This document shows positions 31,152-36,318 of a stretch of DNA of 36,318 bases, in pieces; the first letter of the stretch is position 1; every line of letters starts with the position of its first letter. The stretch spans positions 1-36,318 of the forward strand of contig JASHRL010000101.1 of the NCBI GenBank assembly GCA_030037355.1. The letters are read 5' to 3'. Source of the stretch: Candidatus Acidiferrales bacterium. Its GTDB lineage: Bacteria; Acidobacteriota; Terriglobia; Acidiferrales; UBA7541. The position numbers and the translations under genes are program-made. The notes beneath the pieces were generated by a model. It had not been told where the DNA came from and made no database searches. It worked only from the letters and a program-made list of their open reading frames with translations.

Positions 31152-32291
31152 TCACCATCCCCAGCGAACAGAATGAAGACGCTTGAGGACTTCATCTTTG
31201 TCGTCCACTATCGACTTTGGGGGTTCTTTCAGGGGATCGAGACGGTCGGCTTGGCTTTCGGCCCACGCAATCCACTCGGTGTCCTTCAATGAACTATCGC
31301 GAGCCGCCGCGATGTACCTCCGAAGCCGCTCGGCTCGGTGCCAGGCGACGGCGTCGCGTCGGAGAGCTTTTATCCTCTTCTCCTCGTTCTGAATCTTTCT
31401 AAGTTCCGACTCGACCTCTTCGATTTTTTTCTGTTTTGCGAGGTGCTCTTCGTACTGTGCCTTTGCCTCAGCGCGCTCCTTGAGGGCGATCCGCATCATT
31501 CCTGCAACGCAACCAGGTAGCTGTTCCTCCAGTTTTGCGCCTTCGCGATCACGCCAGACTTTCTGTGGGCCGCCCGAGTAGTGATTCCAGACCTCCACCG
31601 ACAAAATGCCGGTCGATTCCAGCGTCACAGGATTGTACGAGTAGGCGGAGCCGGTGGGTTTCGGCGTCGGTTTTACTTGTTTAAACCTCTCAATTAGCCC
31701 GAAGCGAATCTTTTCGCCATAGACGACAACACTTGTGGATTCTGTGGCCTTTTTCTCCACTACCACCTTGAAACCTTCCTCGTCCAGCATGTGAATCAGC
31801 GCGGCCATAATGCGTAACGCGCGCGGCAAACAGTTCTTCGTGACGCGCAGATCAAGCCACTCAAGTTCGTGGCTCGCATACAGCTTCTCCTTATCCTTGC
31901 TTGGAGCGTTGTTCAAGACCTGCCTAGTCTTTTCGATGAGGGGGTGTGCCAACATTGCCTTCGTTACGATGGGAGTTGTACTAAGCGCAGCTCGCTTGAT
32001 CCTTTCAAGTTCGGGTGTGTCCTCTGGGAGAACGGCAATCTCCGGTCTGCGGATCTGACGCGCTAGGACCGGAACGTTTTCCAACGCTGGCAGCGGTGGG
32101 CGCGGAATGGAATGACCGCAGGCAATCTTTGTCCAATGCCCGAGGCCCGGAAGTGGAATTTCAAGCTTGCGGCACACTTTGGCCAGGCCGACATCGGAAA
32201 TGCCGTATTCGGCCGCTAGTTTTCGAAGCGGGAATTGCCAGACTTTTTCGTACAGTTCATGACGGTCCCACGTCGAATTCTGATTAGACAC
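31152..32291 (-). CDS. conserved hypothetical protein with N-terminal HTH-like segment
   Basis: A 379-residue protein. Its N-terminus, WDRHELYEKVWQFPLRKLA then AEYGISDVGLAKVCRKLEIP followed by LPGLGHW, is a conserved opening I know from uncharacterised proteins in accessory regions; GISDVGLAKVCRKL reads as a helix-turn-helix. The middle is mixed, and residues about 270-330 form a charged coiled coil (AKAQYEEHLAKQKKIEEVES and onward). No catalytic motif was seen. It converges on rtcR with a 34-base gap and no visible terminator. Function unknown. Confidence 0.7.
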   Translation of the reverse strand: MSNQNSTWDRHELYEKVWQFPLRKLAAEYGISDVGLAKVCRKLEIPLPGLGHWTKIACGHSIPRPPLPALENVPVLARQIRRPEIAVLPEDTPELERIKRAALSTTPIVTKAMLAHPLIEKTRQVLNNAPSKDKEKLYASHELEWLDLRVTKNCLPRALRIMAALIHMLDEEGFKVVVEKKATESTSVVVYGEKIRFGLIERFKQVKPTPKPTGSAYSYNPVTLESTGILSVEVWNHYSGGPQKVWRDREGAKLEEQLPGCVAGMMRIALKERAEAKAQYEEHLAKQKKIEEVESELRKIQNEEKRIKALRRDAVAWHRAERLRRYIAAARDSSLKDTEWIAWAESQADRLDPLKEPPKSIVDDKDEVLKRLHSVRWGW

Positions 32292-32444
32292 GGAATACTC
32301 CTAAGCGCAGCGATTTTTGTCCGCTCGTTTATTCCCGCACATCTACTCCGATCGGTCAAAGAGAGGGGCGTAACTTACCAGGGCGGAGCAAGTTGATTGC
32401 GAGCTAGGTGCTTTCAGGGACGTGAGGGAAAGTGCTGAGGGTTA

Positions 32445-32453
32445 TGCTACAAT
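32445..32453 (+). promoter_or_regulatory. extended -10 element before abiE
   Basis: TGCTACAAT is 58 bases before the abiEi ATG. A short TAGT-AC-ACTA palindrome lies downstream near 32488-32497, where an autorepressor might bind. Confidence 0.33.
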
Positions 32454-32511
32454 TGCTAGGCACTTATTTACATCTGCCGAGGACTTAGTACACTAGAGTC
32501 GAGGCGCCCTC

Positions 32512-33111
32512 ATGTCCAAATCCAAAGCTGACAAACTCCGTAATCTGGCCACCAAACGTCAGATCATTACTGCCGCCGATGCCGCGAAGCTCGGCGTCCC
32601 GCGGACCTATCTGTCCCGGCTGGCTCGCCAGGGGCAGCTCGAAAAAATCGCACGTGGCCTATACACGTCACCAGCATTTTCTCCCAACGAACACGCATCG
32701 CTCGTTGAGGTGTCCTATCAGGTCCCCAAAGGCGTTATTTGCCTGCTCTCCGCACTCCGCTTTCACAACCTCACCACCCAATCTCCGCGCGAAGTATGGA
32801 TAGCCATCGGCCACAAGGCCTGGGCCCCCAAAATTTCGTCTCTGCCAGTTCGATTCGTTCGCATGTCCGGCCCGGCGCTTCAGTTCGGAGCGTCCGAACA
32901 TCACGTATCTGGCCGGGTCATCCGCGTTTTTACGGCCGCCAAGACCGTTGCTGACTGTTTTAAGTTCCGCTACAAGATCGGACTCGACGTCGCTATCGAG
33001 GCACTGAAAGAATCTCGACGGCTCAAGAAGGCTTCCATCGATGAACTTTGGGCCGCTGCGAAAGTCTGCCGCGTTGCGAAAGTGATTCGCCCCTACCTGG
33101 AGTCGCTCTAG
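32512..33111 (+). CDS. AbiEi-family antitoxin / transcriptional regulator
   Basis: A 199-residue type IV antitoxin. The N-terminal winged helix reads ITAADAAKLGVPRTYLSRLA then GQLEKIARGLYTSP (residues 20-60). The AbiEi C-terminal domain shows VPKGVICLLSALRFHNLTTQ and RVFTAAKTVADCFKFR. AbiEi represses its own operon and neutralises AbiEii. The stop TAG overlaps the GTG start of the toxin by one base, the usual pairing. No strong ribosome site precedes the ATG. Confidence 0.85.
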   Translation: MSKSKADKLRNLATKRQIITAADAAKLGVPRTYLSRLARQGQLEKIARGLYTSPAFSPNEHASLVEVSYQVPKGVICLLSALRFHNLTTQSPREVWIAIGHKAWAPKISSLPVRFVRMSGPALQFGASEHHVSGRVIRVFTAAKTVADCFKFRYKIGLDVAIEALKESRRLKKASIDELWAAAKVCRVAKVIRPYLESL

Positions 33112-34028
33112 TGACGCATGAGCCCAAAAGCCTTGCGGCCTCTGTGCGCCAGAAATTGCTCGACTTGGCTCGTTCACGGAACGAAGACTTCGGGTTGATT
33201 CTCGTGAAGTATGGCCTTGAGAGAATTCTGTATCGCCTCAGCCGCTCAAAGCACCGCGATACGTTCGTCCTAAAAGGCGCGTTGCTCTTCGAACTCTGGA
33301 CAAAACATACCTACCGTGCCACAAGAGACGCGGATTTCCTTGCACGCGGCGACAATTCCCCCGAACGTTTCGCGGGGATCTTCAAAGAACTCTGCGTCAT
33401 TGAAGTTGAACCCGATGGCTTAACCTTCGACGCTGATTCTGTGAAAGCCGAGCGGATTACTGAGGATGCCGATTACGAAGGCGTGCGCGTGACGTTCACG
33501 GCGCGCCTTGAGCGCGCGCGTATTCCGATTCAGATCGATATCGGATTCGGAGATGCTATCACTCCCGCGCCCCTCGAAACTCAATATCCCACGCTACTAC
33601 CGGCACCCAATCCCCGCCTTCTCACCTATCCCAAAGAAACGGTTGTCGCGGAGAAATTCGAGGCCATGGTCAAGCTCGGGATCGCCAACAGTCGAATGAA
33701 GGACTTCTATGATCTTGAAGCTCTTTCGCGGAACCTCGATTTCGACGGCAAAATGCTTGGCGAAGCGATCCGCAAAACATTTGAGCGACGCGGAACTGAG
33801 CTACCGGCCGGCGGCACCCCGGTCGCTTTCACACCCGAGTTCTACGACGATGGGGATAAGAAGAAGCAGTGGAGCGGATTCTGTGCCAGAAACGCGCCCT
33901 ACATCACAAAGACCGAACTGAAAGAAGTAATCGAGAACATACAGCGTTTCCTCACCCCGGTCGCCACGGCTTCGCTCGACAGCAGTCCATTCACTAAACG
34001 CTGGGAACCGGGGGGACCTTGGCATTAG
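33111..34028 (+). CDS. AbiEii-family nucleotidyltransferase toxin
   Basis: A 305-residue nucleotidyltransferase-fold toxin. The motif FVLKGALLFELWTKHTYRATRDADFLARG carries the glycine-hydroxyl position and the metal-binding DxD (near residue 73); YPKETVVAEKFEAMVKLG and SRMKDFYDLEAL (near 182-205) are the later conserved motifs. Related enzymes add nucleotides to tRNA 3' ends and stop growth. The GTG start overlaps the antitoxin stop, with GGAG 8 bases upstream. The pair gives phage defence or element stability; lying 1.4 kb from an RNA-repair locus is notable but may be chance. Confidence 0.87.
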   Translation: MTHEPKSLAASVRQKLLDLARSRNEDFGLILVKYGLERILYRLSRSKHRDTFVLKGALLFELWTKHTYRATRDADFLARGDNSPERFAGIFKELCVIEVEPDGLTFDADSVKAERITEDADYEGVRVTFTARLERARIPIQIDIGFGDAITPAPLETQYPTLLPAPNPRLLTYPKETVVAEKFEAMVKLGIANSRMKDFYDLEALSRNLDFDGKMLGEAIRKTFERRGTELPAGGTPVAFTPEFYDDGDKKKQWSGFCARNAPYITKTELKEVIENIQRFLTPVATASLDSSPFTKRWEPGGPWH

Positions 34029-34162
34029 CTTTTCTTAGAGGGTTCCCCATCCAGTCCGTCCACGCCGGTCGACTGGGCTCCCGACACACCGTCCGAAGCG
34101 TCACGAACTATTCGAAGTGACTCGCCCCGAACCTCGTTGGCTCCCGGAGCATAACCTTACTG

Positions 34163-34191
34163 TTGACTTGCCAAAAACAGAACTGTAGAGT
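34163..34191 (+). promoter_or_regulatory. promoter of the DUF5675 gene
   Basis: TTGACT (34163-34168), a 17-base spacer and TAGAGT (34186-34191), 33 bases before the ATG. Confidence 0.45.
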
Positions 34192-34223
34192 TCGCGTCAC
34201 GCGTTGGCCAAGAGGGAGGTTTT

Positions 34224-34754
34224 ATGAGATGTAGCCGACTGCTTTTTAGTTTGGTCGCCCTAGTTGTGTTCAGTACAGCGCTGGCAGCCGATTCGTTCAA
34301 GGTTACGATTTATCGGGAATATCCAGGCAACAAATGCACCTCGGGATATCTCGCTGTAAATGGGCAAATCATCGCTTATACGCTCGAGCGCCCTTGGGCT
34401 GACAACAACCAAAACATTAGCTCGATCCCCGCAGGAACTTACCCAGCAACCCTTCGGTACGACCACGCTGACGCGTGGCGTATCGAATTACAAAACGTAC
34501 CGGGGAGGACCAATGTTCAAATTCACATAGGGAACGAGCCCGATCAGACTAAAGGCTGCATACTCGTCGGACTGCAGCTAGGTTCCGATTTGTGTTCCAT
34601 TGTCGGGGGCACTAGTGCGCGTGCATATGCCGCTCTAAAAAGGGCCTTTTATGGGACCGATAATCCTGTATCAACTCCTGACAAATCGATTACGGTTCAG
34701 GTTCTTGATCCGGGCCCAGCGGGAACGTTGCGCCACGCGAGAATAAAGAACTGA
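34224..34754 (+). CDS. secreted DUF5675 family protein
   Basis: A 176-residue protein with an N-terminal signal peptide (MRCSRLLFSLVALVVFSTAL, cleavage probably after ALA at 20-22). The mature part shows the DUF5675 pattern: TLERPW, SIPAGTYPA, VPGRTNVQIHIGNEPDQT and GCILVGLQ. The motif set, with a conserved His then GC, recalls small periplasmic peptidoglycan-linked folds, but no activity is known. GGGAGG sits about 7 bases before the ATG, with its own promoter. Confidence 0.8.
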   Translation: MRCSRLLFSLVALVVFSTALAADSFKVTIYREYPGNKCTSGYLAVNGQIIAYTLERPWADNNQNISSIPAGTYPATLRYDHADAWRIELQNVPGRTNVQIHIGNEPDQTKGCILVGLQLGSDLCSIVGGTSARAYAALKRAFYGTDNPVSTPDKSITVQVLDPGPAGTLRHARIKN

Positions 34755-34864
34755 TACTTGCGATGCCAAAACGAGACTACAGCGAACTTCAAATGCCTCG
34801 TACACGGCAGAGAGCTGTATCGCTGTAACTACGGTCGACTTCAGGTCGTATGTTTGGAGGTGCG

Positions 34865-36318
34865 ATGATCGTCGGTGACCTCGACATCAAGGCCCTGCGA
34901 GCACTATCCAGGAAAGACTCGAACAACTCTCCTCCGACATCCTTTGTCAAAAGCATTCTCGAAACTCCGTTATCTCGTCGGCAGTTATTCAGAGTTAGTG
35001 CGGCGAGCAGCTTCGCCGCCGTGCCGACAATTAAGGCTTTGGTCGGTCTCGATGGCCAGTTTCATACCAGCTATGAATCGGGTGAATTCGTAGTTTGCCG
35101 TAATGGTGTCGAAGTATTTGCCATCCGACCTACCCACTTCTGTGGGCGTCCTCGCCTCTCCGTATCTCGCACAAACGCTGCAGTCGCTGCAATCCTCCAA
35201 GGCGCTCGCCTGCCCGGCACTTTGCTTCCTTGCGACATGGAGTTGGAGCTTTGGAAGACGACCCTTGGTTGGAGAGTCCGCGTGGCTTTTCCATGCCTAA
35301 ATTTCGTAAGCCACGGTTATCTCGAAGATTGGTTCAGCGGTGCCCCCTTGATCGGAAGATGTTCGTCGGCTGGCGTTGTGTTGGACGAGCCCCACGCTCG
35401 CGTCGAGATTGCAAGCCGGAATGCGGAGTTTCGTCCCGATTGGAGCTTCACTTTTCCATCGCCAACCGCTGGGAGGCTGCTTCTTGAAGGCAAGACATTT
35501 ATCACTGACCGCTTGGTCTTGACGCCAGTCGCCGACAGGAAGGGCGGCGCGTTTCTCAACGCAGCGACACGGCGCACAAACCTTGAGGCCATTCGAGGCA
35601 ATCACGAGTGGGCACTCGATCCACCCCTCTCGGGGTCCGATTGGGCAGTACGTCCCGAGCCCGACTTTTTCGACTATCTTCGAGTTGAAACGAGCGAAAA
35701 CGCCCACGGTCGCAAGCGGGTTGCGCTATTGGCACGACGCCGCGATGACAGACCGAATCCACAGATCGTTTCCGAGGTACTCCCAAGCCATTTGGACTTA
35801 CGGATTGCTAACAGTCGATTTGCTCTGGTACCCGGCCAGAATGCAAGCTCATTCATGGCAGACCTTGCTCCCGGCAGTGTGCCGTTGCAGTTCGGCTCCC
35901 TCAGTCTCTTCCTGACGAATCCAGATGATAAACCGGCAGTCTCTATCAACTCCGACGGTAAAACCACCTCGGCAACGCTTGCCCCGTCGTGCGCTGTCCA
36001 AGCATCATTTCCCGGGGCGACCATTTCTTCCGAAACAATTCCTTCTTTCGCCTCAATCCCCATGGGATTTCGAAAATTCATATACAAGTCGCGAGACGTC
36101 CTGGCTACCGCGGGAAAGGATTTCCTTGAGTTTTGGCCTCAAGGTGCCTGCCTCAAAGGCGCCTTCACGATTGCGATAACCCGTCCTCAAGACTTTGTGG
36201 ACATCACTCTCGAATTTAGGAACACGAGAGTTAAGTGTGATTGGGCCGGATACGCACATCTTGAGGTTGATGACCCCAAACGCGCTGGCCTGATGATTGC
36301 CCACTTTCCTCCGCAAGC
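34865..36318 (+). CDS. large Tat-signal protein, 3' end outside the window
   Basis: A frame of 484 codons that stays open from an ATG at 34865 to the window edge. GGAGG lies 4 bases before the ATG. After a 36-residue N-terminal tail comes LSRRQLFRVSAASSFAAVP, a twin-arginine export signal (SRRxLF then a weakly hydrophobic stretch), about residues 36-54. The exported part looks beta-rich with sugar- or lectin-like texture (DMELELWKTTLGWRVRVAF, then LEDWFSGAPLIGRCSSAGVV) but no family was recognised. The end is missing, so size and C-terminal domains are unknown. It follows the DUF5675 gene by 110 bases on the same strand. Confidence 0.75.
   Translation, partial: MIVGDLDIKALRALSRKDSNNSPPTSFVKSILETPLSRRQLFRVSAASSFAAVPTIKALVGLDGQFHTSYESGEFVVCRNGVEVFAIRPTHFCGRPRLSVSRTNAAVAAILQGARLPGTLLPCDMELELWKTTLGWRVRVAFPCLNFVSHGYLEDWFSGAPLIGRCSSAGVVLDEPHARVEIASRNAEFRPDWSFTFPSPTAGRLLLEGKTFITDRLVLTPVADRKGGAFLNAATRRTNLEAIRGNHEWALDPPLSGSDWAVRPEPDFFDYLRVETSENAHGRKRVALLARRRDDRPNPQIVSEVLPSHLDLRIANSRFALVPGQNASSFMADLAPGSVPLQFGSLSLFLTNPDDKPAVSINSDGKTTSATLAPSCAVQASFPGATISSETIPSFASIPMGFRKFIYKSRDVLATAGKDFLEFWPQGACLKGAFTIAITRPQDFVDITLEFRNTRVKCDWAGYAHLEVDDPKRAGLMIAHFPPQ

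Noticed and set aside
35297-36087. Minus-strand frames near the right edge
   Set aside because: They are shadows of the large plus-strand Tat-signal gene, which stays open across the whole stretch.

Overview
The window reads as a G+C-rich bacterial chromosome segment. The gene families recall Acidobacteriota: a 2-oxo-acid dehydrogenase cluster with lipB inside it, a HipA-like kinase paired with a DUF3037 protein, and a membrane-anchored MutS homologue. This placement is inferred from family and neighbourhood memory, not from a marker gene.

Layout. (1) 1-11 kb, core chromosome: the 5' end of a TraR/DksA-like gene, a CPBP-type membrane protease, then lpdA-lipB-E1alpha-E1beta-E2 for a lipoate-dependent 2-oxo-acid dehydrogenase, closed by a terminator. 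On the other strand follow DUF3037, a HipA-like kinase and a MutS-type ATPase with membrane segments. (2) 11.2-20.9 kb, integrated element: a tRNA-Ser(GCU) is followed at once by a tyrosine integrase, an excisionase-like HTH protein, a coiled-coil protein, several small overlapping genes and a prim-pol/helicase replication protein. No capsid or conjugation genes were recognised. Its right part contains damaged genes: a SprT-like metallopeptidase frame with no start and a frame broken by an amber codon. No attR was found. (3) 20.9-25.1 kb, accessory and decaying: a small minus-strand operon led by a catalytic-domain-only tyrosine recombinase, a divergent small gene with a shared palindrome, a frameshifted SEC-C gene, and a conserved unknown gene split by a one-base shift at an A-run.

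(4) 25.1-31.1 kb, the highlight: a complete RNA-repair and Ro locus. rtcR (sigma-54 activator with a CARF-type sensor) diverges from rtcB (RNA ligase), rtcA (RNA 3'-phosphate cyclase), four tandem Y-RNA-like elements, and rsr (TROVE/Ro60 homologue). A textbook -24/-12 promoter precedes rtcB. An inverted repeat sits about 115 bp upstream of the predicted start and overlaps the rtcR -10. All four RNAs share one stem/internal-loop/stem design. Two carry circularly permuted tRNA bodies opened at different places: one at the anticodon loop, one at the D-loop. Working model (inference): damaged RNA activates RtcR, which induces ligase, cyclase, Y RNAs and Ro protein together, and the tRNA mimics steer Rsr or its partner enzymes.

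(5) 31.1-36.3 kb: a conserved unknown protein with an N-terminal HTH-like segment, an AbiEi/AbiEii toxin-antitoxin pair, a secreted DUF5675 protein, and a large Tat-signal protein that runs off the end of the window.
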